Positions 1-8,472 are shown, numbered from the stretch's first letter. The stretch: 64,000 bases of DNA from G965220305 sp965220305 (GCA_965220305.1 OZ244817.1:3100001-3164000); one strand, 5' to 3'. Numbers and translations: made by a program. Notes: a model not told the origin generated them from the sequence alone.

Positions 1-82
1 ACGCTACTTGAGGCAGCACCTGGAAAAGGGGGCGGAAGCCGTCAGCCAGCCGGCGGGGGAAGCGGTGGCGGCGGGGGATTAG
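1..82 (+). CDS. C-terminal end of a gene cut by the window edge
   Basis: The second frame is open from the window edge to a TAG at 80-82 and encodes 26 residues ending in EAVAAGD. The composition (Glu, Ala, Gln, Gly) resembles a disordered C-terminal tail. It ends one base before the ATG of the RusA-like gene at 84, so the two are probably co-transcribed. Too little remains to name a family. Confidence 0.4.
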   Translation, partial: RYLRQHLEKGAEAVSQPAGEAVAAGD

Positions 83-83
83 A

Positions 84-481
84 ATGTCCAAAGACTACGT
101 TGAGTTAGAAATTCGCGGAATGAAGCCGCGCACTTTTGGCAATGGAAGTAGTGAAGAGAGTTGGCGACGGTACATTAAGGTAAAATCCCAGAGTCTTACC
201 TTGATGCAGACTCTTCCACTCGCTTTGATATCTCGTTGGTCTTCTACCTACTAGAGGACAAACTAAAGGCCAAAAACGGTAATGACATAGATAACCTGGC
301 GAAGCCGGTGGTAGACACGATATTTTTCTCTCCACCAAAAGGTCGGACGCCTAAAAGGGTTTTCCCCACTGGGGCTTTGTACCGCATTGATGATTCGGCG
401 GTCTGGAAATTGCACATGGAGAAGCGAGTTTTAGCTTCTATAAAAAAGGCCGGGGTGTCCGTGCGTATTGCGATTCTCTAA
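84..481 (+). pseudogene. RusA-like Holliday-junction resolvase gene with a frameshift
   Basis: From 236 the frame encodes NDIDNLAKPVVDTIF followed by DDSAVWKLHMEKRV. This is the RusA arrangement: an Asp-rich DNL.K..D motif carrying the metal-binding acidic residues, then a D-D-S-x-V strand and a K-R pair. RusA proteins are small homodimeric endonucleases that cut Holliday junctions and are usually prophage-derived. The N-terminal part (MSKDYVELEIRGMKPR) starts at ATG 84 in another frame. The second frame has a TAA at 176-178, so a one-base loss lies between about 179 and 203. The stop TAA at 479-481 is also the left target duplication of the IS element. Either a mutation or a sequence error could explain the shift. 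Confidence 0.55.
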
Positions 482-499
482 GAGGGTGTGTGAAAAGCA
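482..499 (+). repeat. Left terminal inverted repeat of the IS5 element
   Basis: GAGGGTGTGTGAAAAGCA, matching the complement of 1312-1329 at all 18 positions. The A at 481 also pairs with the T at 1330, but both belong to the duplicated target. Confidence 0.9.
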
Positions 500-525
500 G
501 GTTGGAGTTATGGTAATCTACGGGG

Positions 526-1310
526 ATGACAAGAAAACCGTATCCCACCGACCTGACCGATGCCCAATGGGAAGAGTTGGCCCCGTTGCTCCCGCCGGCC
601 AAGCCTGGGGGACATCCGCGCACCCTAGACTTGCGGGAAGTGATAAACGCCATCCTCTACGTCCTGCGAAGCGGCTGCTCTTGGCGTATGTTGCCCCATG
701 ACTTCCCGCCCTGGGGCAGCGTATGGTGGTACTTCCGCCGCTGGCGGAAAGCTGGCGTATGGGAACAAGTCCACGAGGCCCTGCGCCCTAAGGTCCGGGA
801 GTCAGAGGGACGGGAACCCGGTCCTTCCGCCGCCATCATTGACAGCCAATCGGTGAAGACTACGGAAAAAGGGGGCCTCGCGGCTACGATGCCGGGAAGA
901 AAGTGTGGGGACGAAAGCGGCATATCGTAGTAGACACTATGGGTTTGCTGCTGGACGTAGTGGTGCATCCAGCGAATATCCAGGACCGGGACGGGGCCAA
1001 GCTGGTCATCAGCAAGCTGACCGGCCGGTTTCCCCGGCTGGAACTGGTCTGGGCCGACGGCGGTTATGCCGGAAAGCTGGTTGAGTGGGTCCGCGACTTT
1101 GCGGGCTGGACGCTGGAGATTGTCAAGCGGCCCCGGGAGAGCCCTGGTTTCGAGGTCCTGCCTCGAAGATGGGTGGTTGAACGCACACTGGCCTGGCTGG
1201 GCCGGTCCCGGAGGCTGAGCAAGGACTACGAAACTCTGACGGAAACCAGTGAAGCTTGGATACACATTGCGATGATTCATCTGATGCTCCGGCGGCTCAA
1301 ACCAGCTTGA
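526..1310 (+). CDS. IS5-family transposase made by -1 frameshifting
   Basis: Two overlapping phases (526-930 and about 865-1310) together encode one IS5 transposase of about 260 residues. The first starts MTRKPYPTDLTDAQWEEL, a DUF4096-type N-terminus, and reaches the first catalytic Asp in IIDSQSVKTTEKGG. Slipping back one base at the A5G5 run at 866-875 continues as PRGYDAGKKVWGRKRH, the expected IS5 sequence. The second Asp is in WADGGYAG and the Glu in VVERTLAWL, completing DDE. Stopping without the shift would leave a truncated protein lacking the second Asp and the Glu, a common way for IS5 elements to limit transposition. Confidence 0.9.
866..875 (+). other. Slippery sequence for -1 ribosomal frameshifting
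   Basis: AAAAAGGGGG sits exactly where the transposase reading must move from the first to the second phase. Runs of A followed by G are typical -1 slip sites in two-phase IS5 genes. That it is used is inferred from the protein continuity. Confidence 0.65.
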
Positions 1311-1311
1311 T

Positions 1312-1329
1312 TGCTTTTCACACACCCTC
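1312..1329 (-). repeat. Right terminal inverted repeat of the IS5 element
   Basis: TGCTTTTCACACACCCTC, the exact complement of the left repeat, two bases after the transposase stop. Confidence 0.9.
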
Positions 1330-1377
1330 TAACATTACCGGCGGCTGGTCGGGGAATTAGTGATGTTCTAATTCTCA

Positions 1378-1587
1378 TCACCCTACAGTCTCAAAAGCGA
1401 CCTGCAACCCCTCCTGAAGAGGAAGCGAAAAGTTGAGCTTTTCCAGGCCAATGACCTGTCCTCGCTCATCTTTTATCAATATAACTTCATCTGCGGTCTC
1501 TTCGCAGATATGCTCGTCGGAAGGATTTCCAAACCACACTGTTAAGGTCTTACCCTTCCGGTCATAGTAGACTTCTACTTGCTCCAT
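1378..1587 (-). CDS. DUF2283 family small protein
   Basis: 69 residues beginning MEQVEVYYDRKGKTLTVWF, with the DUF2283 layout: a Y-D strand, an acidic middle (EETADEVILIKD) and a closing G-x-E-x-L strand. The ATG at 1585-1587 follows AGGTGA. It overlaps the 3' end of the upstream toxin-like gene by 13 bp, so the two were translated together. DUF2283 proteins often sit beside small DUF4258-like proteins and are suspected antitoxin-type partners. That role is not proven here. A second DUF2283 gene, split by a MITE, lies at 58614-59045. Confidence 0.8.
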   Translation of the reverse strand: MEQVEVYYDRKGKTLTVWFGNPSDEHICEETADEVILIKDERGQVIGLEKLNFSLPLQEGLQVAFETVG

Positions 1588-1893
1588 GCGCGTTCACCTA
1601 CCTTGATGGCATCCGTTGGGCACGTTGTAATGACAAATCCTTCGCCATCGAGCCTCTTGACCACTACGCAAAGCCATCGGCCAAGGCGTTCCAGCCGATA
1701 GAAAAGAAAAACACTTGGATCACTGAGGCTCTGCCTGATTTCATCTGGGGATCGTAGGACTTCCAATAACCTGCTCTTCCCGTCCCAACATCACCGGGTG
1801 CTTAACAGAGACAATTATGTCCCAATATGAGAGAGTTGCATAGACACGGAAACCTAAAGGCGTGGCCGCCTCAAATAGCCGACTTTCACGCAT
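1575..1893 (-). pseudogene. Small toxin-like protein (DUF4258-like), one-base frameshift
   Basis: Read from ATG 1893, the first phase gives FRVYATLSYWDIIVSVKHP and VMLGREEQVI. After one surplus G at about 1764 the other phase continues EVLRSPDEIRQSLSDP and ends CVVVKRLDGEGFVITTCPTD. The two halves join into one protein of about 105 residues of the kind usually found directly upstream of DUF2283 genes, whose members resemble small RNase-fold toxins. The downstream half alone would have to start at TTG 1766 and lacks the conserved HP..GRE segment. The function is inferred from neighbourhood. A sequence error in the GG pair would restore the gene. Confidence 0.55.
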
Positions 1894-2024
1894 ACACCCA
1901 CCACTAGCACAATTGTATCATGCCGTTATCCGAAAGCCTGAAGGCCCTTTGGAGTGCTTTGTCACCCCTACCGTAGTTTGTTAGAATGTGGCATGGCAAA
2001 GGAATATGGACAGTGAGGGTAGCT
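1894..2024. other. Intergenic gap between divergent genes
   Basis: Between the toxin-like gene and the MBL hydrolase the DNA is relatively AT-rich (around 1905-1925 and 1975-2000) and presumably holds divergent promoters. No clear -35/-10 pair or hairpin stands out. Confidence 0.3.
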
Positions 2025-2663
2025 ATGCCACTGCACTATGATGGTGAAATACGCATCACCAAAATTAATATGGGTCCCTACAACAATAACGGTTACATTG
2101 TGGTCTGCCCCGAGACCAACGAGGGCGTCATTATCGACACTCCGGCGGAGCCGGAAAAACTCTTGGACCAGATTGGCGACATCAAGATTAGGGCCGTACT
2201 GATAACCCACAAGCACCAGGACCACCTGCTGGGGTTCCAGGAGATTACCGCCGCCGTCGATGCCCCGGTGGGCGTGGGCGCCAACGACGCCGACGGCCTC
2301 CCCCACTCCCCGGACATGGAGCTCCAGGATGGTGGCACGGTGCGCTTCGGGAACCGGGCCATCCAGGTGTTGGACACCCCAGGGCACACTGATGGGGCCG
2401 CCTGCTTCCTAATTGGGAAGCACCTCTTCTCCGGCGACACCCTGTTTCCCGGTGGCCCCGGCAAGAGCCGCAGCCCCGAGGCTTTCCACCAGGTTGTGGA
2501 TAGTATCACCAGGAAGCTGTTGGTGCTCTCCGATGACACCGCCGTGTACCCCGGTCATGGCGACGATACCACCATCGGCGAGGCCCGCCAGCAATACCAG
2601 GTCTTTGCGTCCCGCTCCCACCCGGAGGACCTGTGTGGTGATGTAAGCTGGCTGGAAAGCTAG
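2025..2663 (+). CDS. MBL-fold metallo-hydrolase
   Basis: A 212-residue metallo-beta-lactamase fold protein of the glyoxalase-II-like group. The dinuclear metal site is visible: ITHKHQDHLLG (HxHxDH) near residue 62, the PGHTDGA histidine, the FSGDTLF aspartate and the YPGHGD histidine near the C-terminus. These enzymes hydrolyse thioesters, lactones or related bonds in the cytoplasm. The substrate cannot be told. ATG 2025 follows GAGGGT at a good distance and fits the family start. An in-frame ATG at 1986 would add 13 residues without a good ribosome site. It appears to be a single-gene unit. Confidence 0.85.
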   Translation: MPLHYDGEIRITKINMGPYNNNGYIVVCPETNEGVIIDTPAEPEKLLDQIGDIKIRAVLITHKHQDHLLGFQEITAAVDAPVGVGANDADGLPHSPDMELQDGGTVRFGNRAIQVLDTPGHTDGAACFLIGKHLFSGDTLFPGGPGKSRSPEAFHQVVDSITRKLLVLSDDTAVYPGHGDDTTIGEARQQYQVFASRSHPEDLCGDVSWLES

Positions 2664-2849
2664 GCCGACATGCTGCCAAAGTCCCGGTCAACCCCTCTTC
2701 AGGTGAGATGGGGGCCGACCGGGGTATGTAACGTACTTGCCGTCCCCCGTCGGCAGGTCATTCTTTGGTCGCGCCGCTCCGGCTCAAAGTGACATTGCTA
2801 GAACGATGCGCTACCGGCCAGCGAAACCGGCCAACCGAATCATGGTACA

Positions 2850-3239
2850 ATGGATTTAGCCAGGAAGGCAGTCGGAAATTACTGGGTCATCTACTACCTT
2901 GCCTATGTCGGTTGTGTGGGTTTTTACCTTTGGCGATACCGAAATGCGTTGCGAGGAGATGACCATGTATACCTGCTAGCTGCTATCTTTGGCGTATCTG
3001 TAGGCATAGCTCTACTAGCGGCAATTTTTCTGGAGGTAATAGGTCGCATGGTGTTGTTAATTCCGGCGGCGGTGAAAAAATTGAAAGAGGAAGGGCGTCA
3101 GGAAGAGCGCAAAGAGCAACGCAACCGTATCAACGAGGCTTATGAGCGGTTTGGCATCGAGGTCAACGGTGTGTTGACATTGCCGCGCACGCCGGAAGTT
3201 GAGCGGTTTCTATCCGGTGAGTCCGACAATCGTTCCTGA
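2850..3239 (+). CDS. Small membrane protein of unknown function
   Basis: 129 residues with two hydrophobic segments (about 10-30 and 42-72) followed by a highly charged, helix-forming stretch (KKLKEEGRQEERKEQRNR) and a short polar tail. This suggests a membrane-anchored cytoplasmic helix. No family is recognised. Codon use is less GC-rich than in the neighbouring M16 peptidase gene, which hints at an accessory origin. Confidence 0.5.
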   Translation: MDLARKAVGNYWVIYYLAYVGCVGFYLWRYRNALRGDDHVYLLAAIFGVSVGIALLAAIFLEVIGRMVLLIPAAVKKLKEEGRQEERKEQRNRINEAYERFGIEVNGVLTLPRTPEVERFLSGESDNRS

Positions 3240-3357
3240 TACTGCGCCCCAATACGGTCAACGCCAACGCCACGATTGCCCGTAGCTGCAATTGGGGCGT
3301 CTTTGATTTTGGCGGATTTCAAACCTGGACGCTACCGACCATCAACACGAGGTGTAC

Positions 3358-4620
3358 ATGTACCAGCGCACCGTCCTGGATAACCGGCTACGTATTCTCA
3401 CCTCCACCATGCCCCATACGGCTTCCGTGTCCATGACTATTTCCGTGGGGGCCGGCTCCCGGTACGAGACCGCGGAAATGGCGGGCCTGTCCCACTTCAT
3501 CGAGCACCTGCCTTTCAAAGGCACCCAGCAATGGCCCACCGCCCGCCAGGTCAGCGAAGCCATCGAGGGCGTTGGCGGAATTATGAACGCCAGCACCGAC
3601 CGGGAGATGACCGTTTTCTGGTGCAAGGTAGCCAAGCTCCACTATCGGCAGGCCTTTGGCGTCCTGCTGGACATGCTGCTCCACCCTTTGCTGGATCCGC
3701 AGGAGATGGAGCGGGAACGGGAGGTAATCCAGGAAGAACTGCGGATGACCAACGACTACCCCTCGGACCGGGCGGGGCTGCTCATCGACGAACTGTTGTG
3801 GCCCGACCAGGCGATGGGCCGGGACGTGGGGGGCACCCCCGAATCGGTGGCCGCCATCTCCACCGACGACGTGCGAGCGTACATGGGCCGCCAGTACAAT
3901 CCGGCCAACGCCGTGGTGGCAGTGGCCGGCAACATCGCCCATGAAGAGGTGGTGGACCTGGTGGAGCGGGCCACCCGGGACTGGCAGCCCCAGGAGTCCC
4001 TGGACTGGGAGCCGGTCTCCTACTGCCCTTCCCGCCCTCAGGTGGGAATAGAAAACCGCAGCACCGACCAGTCCCACGTATGCCTGGCCCTTCAGGGGCT
4101 ATCTTTGACCGACCCCGATAGGTACGCCCTGACCGCCTTCAATGGGGTGTTGGGCGAGGGGATGAGCAGCCGGCTGTTCCTGAACCTTCGAGAACAACAG
4201 GGCTTGGCCTACGATGTCGCCAGTTCGGTGAGCCATTACCGCGACTGCGGCGCGCTGGTGGTCTATTGCGGAGTGGAGCCAAGAAAGACGCCCGACGCCG
4301 TCCGGGAAGTGATGTTGGAGCTGAAGGGAATGTTGGTTAGGGTGCCGGAACGGGAACTGACCAAGGCCAAGGAGTACGCCAAAGGTAGGTTGCTGCTTCG
4401 CATGGAAGATAGCCGTTCCGTGGCGTCCTGGTTGGGTACCCAGGAGCTATTGTTGGGGCAAGTGCTGACGGTTGACGAGGTGGTGCAGCGGGTTGACGCC
4501 GTTACCGCCGCCGCCGTCCAGCGGGCGGCGGAGCGGGTGCTTCAGGAGGACCATCTGCGGCTGGCGGTGGTGGGCCCCCATAGCAGCGAAGCCCCCCTGC
4601 TGGAACAGCTACACTTCTAA
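3358..4620 (+). CDS. M16 family zinc peptidase (pitrilysin/processing-peptidase type)
   Basis: 420 residues, the usual length of bacterial YmxG-type M16 peptidases. The inverted zinc motif HFIEH lies at residues 46-50, with the third ligand in the REVIQEELRM helix about 75 residues later. The C-terminal domain holds the R-L-F-x-N-L-R-E/GLAYDV segment typical of the second half. Most members act in the cytoplasm on short peptides or precursors. ATG 3358 follows ACGAGG with 5-6 bases spacing. GTG 3352 would overlap that site. It appears monocistronic. Confidence 0.9.
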   Translation: MYQRTVLDNRLRILTSTMPHTASVSMTISVGAGSRYETAEMAGLSHFIEHLPFKGTQQWPTARQVSEAIEGVGGIMNASTDREMTVFWCKVAKLHYRQAFGVLLDMLLHPLLDPQEMEREREVIQEELRMTNDYPSDRAGLLIDELLWPDQAMGRDVGGTPESVAAISTDDVRAYMGRQYNPANAVVAVAGNIAHEEVVDLVERATRDWQPQESLDWEPVSYCPSRPQVGIENRSTDQSHVCLALQGLSLTDPDRYALTAFNGVLGEGMSSRLFLNLREQQGLAYDVASSVSHYRDCGALVVYCGVEPRKTPDAVREVMLELKGMLVRVPERELTKAKEYAKGRLLLRMEDSRSVASWLGTQELLLGQVLTVDEVVQRVDAVTAAAVQRAAERVLQEDHLRLAVVGPHSSEAPLLEQLHF

Positions 4621-4704
4621 CCCGCACCCATCCTTCTCTGGCCGACTCTCGGTTGGATGTCCAGGCCCTTGGGGCGCCCAGCCTGGGTTTCAGTAAGGCC
4701 GCCT

Positions 4705-5538
4705 CTACTCCAACTCCACCCGGCGCAAGGTATAAGCGTCCGAAGCCATAACGTCCGATATGCGTTCCGGCAGGCTGGGAAAGTCGTCCATCACCGCGTG
4801 GACCAGCCGCCCGCTCAGCTTACCGGACGATTCCCCGGCCAACCATACCGCCAACTCCGCCGCCCGCTCGATGGACGCGCCGCCTCCGCTGGTGACCTGC
4901 TGTCCGAACTCGTACAGTTCGGTGTCGCCCACCGCGCGGGCGCTGTCCCTAATCTCTTCCCATATTCGGGTATGAATGGAGCCGGGCCCCAGGGCGTTGA
5001 CCTGGATGTTAGAGTCCGACAGTTCCAGGGACAGTATCTCCGTTAGGCGAATGATGGCGACCTTGGAAGACCCGTAGGCCGACATGTGGTGGGGCGCCGA
5101 GGTTGCGCCGGAGCCGGAGAGGTTGATTATCTTGCCGCGGCCCTGTCGCCGCATCACGGGAATCACCGAGCGGCAGCACAGGTAGGCCCCGATGAGGTTG
5201 ACCTGGATAGTCCGTATCCAGGAGTCCACGTCGTTGTCCTCCAGCGGGCCGATGGGGCCGATAATGCCGGCGTTGTTTACCAGCACGTCGATGCTGGTAA
5301 ACCTGGCCTCGGCCTGCCGCACCATTTCTTCCACCTGGGCCGGCGCGGTAACGTCGGCGGTGACGATGCAGGTGTCGGCCCCCAGGGCCTGGGCCTGGGC
5401 GGCAGTCTCGGACAGTTCGGCGGCGGTGCGGGCCGCCAGCACCAGGTTGGCCCCTTCTCTGGCGTAGGCCAGTGCGATGGCCCTCCCGATTCCCCGGCCA
5501 GCGCCGGTAATGAGGGCTACTCGCTCTTGCAGTTGCAT
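4705..5538 (-). CDS. SDR family oxidoreductase
   Basis: 277 residues of the classical short-chain dehydrogenase fold: TGAGRGIG nucleotide loop at about 13-20, NNAGI after the fourth strand, the catalytic Ser in LSGSG and Tyr/Lys in YGSSK. It should use NAD(P)H to interconvert an alcohol and a carbonyl. The substrate is unknown. ATG 5538 follows GGGAG at a normal distance. Longer starts would run back over the upstream gene. It is the last gene of an apparent FIST - PBP-like - SDR operon with gaps of 55 and 46 bp. Confidence 0.9.
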   Translation of the reverse strand: MQLQERVALITGAGRGIGRAIALAYAREGANLVLAARTAAELSETAAQAQALGADTCIVTADVTAPAQVEEMVRQAEARFTSIDVLVNNAGIIGPIGPLEDNDVDSWIRTIQVNLIGAYLCCRSVIPVMRRQGRGKIINLSGSGATSAPHHMSAYGSSKVAIIRLTEILSLELSDSNIQVNALGPGSIHTRIWEEIRDSARAVGDTELYEFGQQVTSGGGASIERAAELAVWLAGESSGKLSGRLVHAVMDDFPSLPERISDVMASDAYTLRRVELE

Positions 5539-5584
5539 ACCTCGGACTCCCTGCTTACGATTGTGCTGTGGCCCGACCCTGGCT

Positions 5585-6724
5585 TCAGTGGCCGCCGTGC
5601 CAGGGGTGGGCCAACTCTGCCTGGCATTGCTCATCCGGCCAGACTATCACCTTGCGCCCTTGCTGCCACTGGACCAGCGCCACGGAGCGTCCAATCTGAC
5701 TCCCGGTTTTTGGGTCAATCTTGAAGCGACCGTAGAAGGTGGCAAAGTCCAGGTTGCTGGCCGCCGCCCGCAGGCCCTCCTGCTCCAAGCTGCCCGACTC
5801 CTCTACGCACCGTTGGGCCACCACGCCGGCGGCATAGGCCTGGGCCATGGGGTAATCCACCGCCAGGCTTGAATGCGCTTCCAGCGACCGCATAACCTCT
5901 TGTTGGGTGGGGCCAAAGTCGTTGGGGTAAGCCCCGGTGGTCTCCCACTGGCTGGGGCCGATGAACCCTTCCGCGCCGTTGCCCAGGGCATCCCGAAATT
6001 GCTGGATGGGAGTTGCCACCACCGCCGCAACCCCCAGGGGTGGTTGAAGTTCCACCAGTTGTTGCGCCAGCAGCAGGTCGTTCTGGATGCGTCCCACGGC
6101 CACAAGAACGTCGGGGCGCGCTTCGATCACTGCATCCAGGGCCTGGGAAAAGTCGGTTGTGCCGGGCTCAAACTCGCGAACGAGCACCGAGAGTCCCCGG
6201 TCCCGGGCCTGCTTTTCCACGCCGCTGCTGACTGTCCTGGGAAAAGCGCCCGAAGCGGAACGCAGAACAGCCACCGTTCCAAGGCCCGGGTCAGCCCGCA
6301 GCGCCAGGGTCAGCAGTCCGGAGAGGTATTGGCTGGCCGGTGCTAAAATTCCCACCACCCAGCGGTATCCCTGCTGGTAAATGCCGTCCGAGGCCCCGCC
6401 CTGGTTCCACAGTACGCGCCCGTGCTCTTCGGCAACCGACGCGACCGCCTGGGCCAACACGCTGGAGTAGGGCCCCATCAGCAGGTCAGCACGGTCCTGA
6501 GCTATAAGCCGCTCCGTAACCTGCCGGGCCGATTCGGCCCGGCTTTCGTCGTCGTAGTGGAGCACCGAAACCGGCAATCGGGGCTGGCCTGCCTGGATAA
6601 ACAGCCCGCCGGAGCGGTTTAGGTCGTCGGCCCAGGCTTGCAGCCCCGCCAACGCCTGCCTGCCCTGGGTCTGGAACTGCCCGGAAAGAGACGCTGAAAT
6701 GCCTACCCGCACCTGTTCAACCAT
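5585..6724 (-). CDS. Type-1 periplasmic-binding-protein-like protein without signal peptide
   Basis: About 379 residues of the Leu/Ile/Val-binding (Peripla_BP_6) fold: VGISASLSGQF at the N-terminus, then DDLNRSGG, DDESRAESARQ and DLLMGPYSS, all in family order. Unusually, the protein begins directly with the first beta strand. An in-frame stop (6743-6745) excludes a longer N-terminus, so there is no signal or lipobox. No permease or ATPase genes adjoin. It may act as a cytoplasmic sensor rather than a transporter part. This is inference from the FIST neighbour. Confidence 0.8.
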   Translation of the reverse strand: MVEQVRVGISASLSGQFQTQGRQALAGLQAWADDLNRSGGLFIQAGQPRLPVSVLHYDDESRAESARQVTERLIAQDRADLLMGPYSSVLAQAVASVAEEHGRVLWNQGGASDGIYQQGYRWVVGILAPASQYLSGLLTLALRADPGLGTVAVLRSASGAFPRTVSSGVEKQARDRGLSVLVREFEPGTTDFSQALDAVIEARPDVLVAVGRIQNDLLLAQQLVELQPPLGVAAVVATPIQQFRDALGNGAEGFIGPSQWETTGAYPNDFGPTQQEVMRSLEAHSSLAVDYPMAQAYAAGVVAQRCVEESGSLEQEGLRAAASNLDFATFYGRFKIDPKTGSQIGRSVALVQWQQGRKVIVWPDEQCQAELAHPWHGGH

Positions 6725-6779
6725 CAAACGGCCTGGTCGCCATTAGATCCCCGGGGTTGGGCCGGAGCCTAGTTGGGGC

Positions 6780-7964
6780 CTAATGCTTGGGTCGAAAGAT
6801 GCCGAAGGAACTGGTGTACCCGTGCAGGAAGGTAGTGCCGCTGACCGGGCCTATTTCTCCGTTGCAGAAGAACCCGCCGAGGGGGACCGGCCCCAGCTTG
6901 GTCTGGAAGATTTCGGTGTCGTGGTTGGGCCGACCGTAGAGGTACTGGCCTCGCCCCAAGCAGGAGAAGAGCAGCGCCCCCTGCACCTGGTTCTCCCGGT
7001 TGTCTCCGGCAAAACGTTCCAGGACTGCCGTAAGGTCATCGGCGGAAGTTTCGGCATCCCGCAGGTGGAACTGGACCAGTTGCCCCTCCTTCAGGACTTC
7101 GCCAATGGCCAACGCCCCGGACCGCTCGTCCATGCCGACCACGTTGCGGATGAGGAAATCTCCCTGCTGCGGTTGGTCGATGAACTCGTCCATGACTACA
7201 CCCAGGAACAGGGAATTCCGCATCAAGCCCCGGTCACGCTCGCCGGACTTCTGGAACAACTCCCGCAGCACCGCCATGGGAGGTTGCCCGTCCAATTCCA
7301 CCAACAAGTTGCGGCGGCTCTCGGTTATTCGCATGGGGGCGCCCACGGGACGACAACCCTGGGCCACCACCGTGTCCACGGAGATGTTGCCGTGCAAGGC
7401 CACTCCCACCGCGCCGGCGTGGTGGACCTGGTCGCCCAGGAACAGCGCGTTCTGTCCCGGTTGCTGTCCCCCGCTGGCTAGACCGCCAATTTTGGCCGAC
7501 CCCTCGAAGGCGAAGTCCAGCCCCATCAGGAGGTTCTGCACCGGAAAGGAGAACGGGTCGGCCAACAGAACGAACTGGGGCTCGTCTCCCCGGGAAACCT
7601 TGACCGTTTCCTCCCAGGAGTTGGGGCCTGCGTCCAGGTCGGGAAGTTTGTCGCCTTCCAGGTGGAACTCCACCATCGAGACGCCGGGCAAATTGGCAGC
7701 CGTGATTGAAACTGCCGGCCTCTGCTCCACCTCCTGTCCGTTGCCGATGATGCCTCCGCCGGAGCAACCGAGGATGGACTGGCAGCCCAATTTCTCCTGG
7801 AGCAGTTGGGGAAACAAGTCCTGTTCGTCACGGTAGTGGGAGGAAACGAAGACTACCGCCAGGTCCGCAGACAGATCGCCCAGTTGTTGCCGAAGGGCGC
7901 CAACACACTCGTCGATTGCGCTCTCCAAAGGCGCCTGTTCCGAGATCGCAGATGCCCATTTCAT
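6780..7964 (-). CDS. FIST domain protein (FIST_N plus FIST_C)
   Basis: 394 residues with an N-terminal FIST domain (LAVVFVSSHYRD, LGCSGGGIIGNG) and a C-terminal FIST_C domain (GALLFSCLGRGQYLYG and GGFFCNGEIGP, the usual F-C-N-G-E-I-G-P signature). FIST is a small-ligand sensory domain found with signalling proteins. Here it stands alone and heads an operon with a PBP-like protein and an SDR. ATG 7964 follows GGGAGGTG at a good distance. The ligand is unknown. Confidence 0.9.
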   Translation of the reverse strand: MKWASAISEQAPLESAIDECVGALRQQLGDLSADLAVVFVSSHYRDEQDLFPQLLQEKLGCQSILGCSGGGIIGNGQEVEQRPAVSITAANLPGVSMVEFHLEGDKLPDLDAGPNSWEETVKVSRGDEPQFVLLADPFSFPVQNLLMGLDFAFEGSAKIGGLASGGQQPGQNALFLGDQVHHAGAVGVALHGNISVDTVVAQGCRPVGAPMRITESRRNLLVELDGQPPMAVLRELFQKSGERDRGLMRNSLFLGVVMDEFIDQPQQGDFLIRNVVGMDERSGALAIGEVLKEGQLVQFHLRDAETSADDLTAVLERFAGDNRENQVQGALLFSCLGRGQYLYGRPNHDTEIFQTKLGPVPLGGFFCNGEIGPVSGTTFLHGYTSSFGIFRPKH

Positions 7965-8048
7965 GCCAAACACCTCCCGACTTACGCGTCCATAATGCCA
8001 TAAGTATACCAACCTTTGCCCCCCGTTGGGAAACAGCGGGCTCCCGGC

Positions 8049-8213
8049 GCAGGGTAATCGCGTTCTCACCCCGGAGCCCCCGTCATTCCCGCGAAGGTGG
8101 GAATCCAGATGCTGAAACAGTGAATCGCCTCACCGTAATTGGACATCTTGCCAGAAACGGGACCTGATTCCCGTCGGCGTACCGCCCAGGCCCCTAGTAT
8201 GCGATTGCCCTGC
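8049..8213 (+). mobile_element. MITE copy A
   Basis: About 163 bp starting CAGGGTAATCGCG and ending GCGATTGCCCTG, with a dRS3-like palindrome at 8081-8108 and the shared internal word AATCGCCTCACCGTAATT (about 8124-8141). CCCGGC occurs directly on both sides (8043-8048 and 8214-8219), a decayed target duplication. Same orientation as copy B, opposite to copy C. It carries no coding capacity. Confidence 0.75.
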
Positions 8214-8400
8214 CCCGGCAGGTTTCTCTGGTATCCCGCCCCTTGGATAATTCAGTGGCGCGGGGCGGTTCCTTGCGGAGGTAAAAGACGGGTGAGTCCT
8301 CGCACCTTGGAGGGGGAAGGAGGGAGGTGGTCAACCCCTTTGGAAGTAGAGCGGAAGGAGCGCTGTGGTCGCGGGGAGAACGCACCGTAGCTGCCTGGGG
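8214..8400. other. Intergenic stretch upstream of the LLM gene
   Basis: GC-rich and purine-rich on the plus strand around 8308-8350, with no convincing gene. A structured leader is possible, but no known riboswitch or T-box signature was recognised. Confidence 0.25.
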
Positions 8401-8428
8401 TTTACACTTTCTTCCTGTGCCTTAAAAT
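8401..8428 (+). promoter_or_regulatory. Candidate sigma-70-like promoter of the LLM oxidoreductase gene
   Basis: TTTACA at 8401-8406 and TAAAAT at 8423-8428 are separated by 16 bp and lie 45 bp upstream of the start codon. Confidence 0.45.
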
Positions 8429-8472
8429 GGGTTAGGCCAAGGACAACGGAACGCAGACCAGGAGGTAGAGGA

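Larger units (their letters stand above)
482..1329 (+). mobile_element. IS5-family insertion sequence, 848 bp, complete
   Basis: Perfect 18-bp terminal inverted repeats (GAGGGTGTGTGAAAAGCA) bound a two-phase DDE transposase gene. TAA occurs directly outside both ends (479-481 and 1330-1332), which fits the TNA target duplication of IS427-type IS5 elements. Because the bases around the junction repeat, a 4-bp CTAA duplication (the YTAR form) is equally readable. Intact ends and a full-length two-phase transposase suggest a recently active copy. Confidence 0.9.

Noticed and set aside
657..1325. A long minus-strand open frame across the IS element
   Set aside because: It mirrors the transposase codons and has no ribosome site or family sequence.
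8214..8472. A possible riboswitch or T-box leader upstream of the LLM gene
   Set aside because: No T-box, SAM, cobalamin or TPP signature could be recognised; purine-rich stretches alone are not enough.
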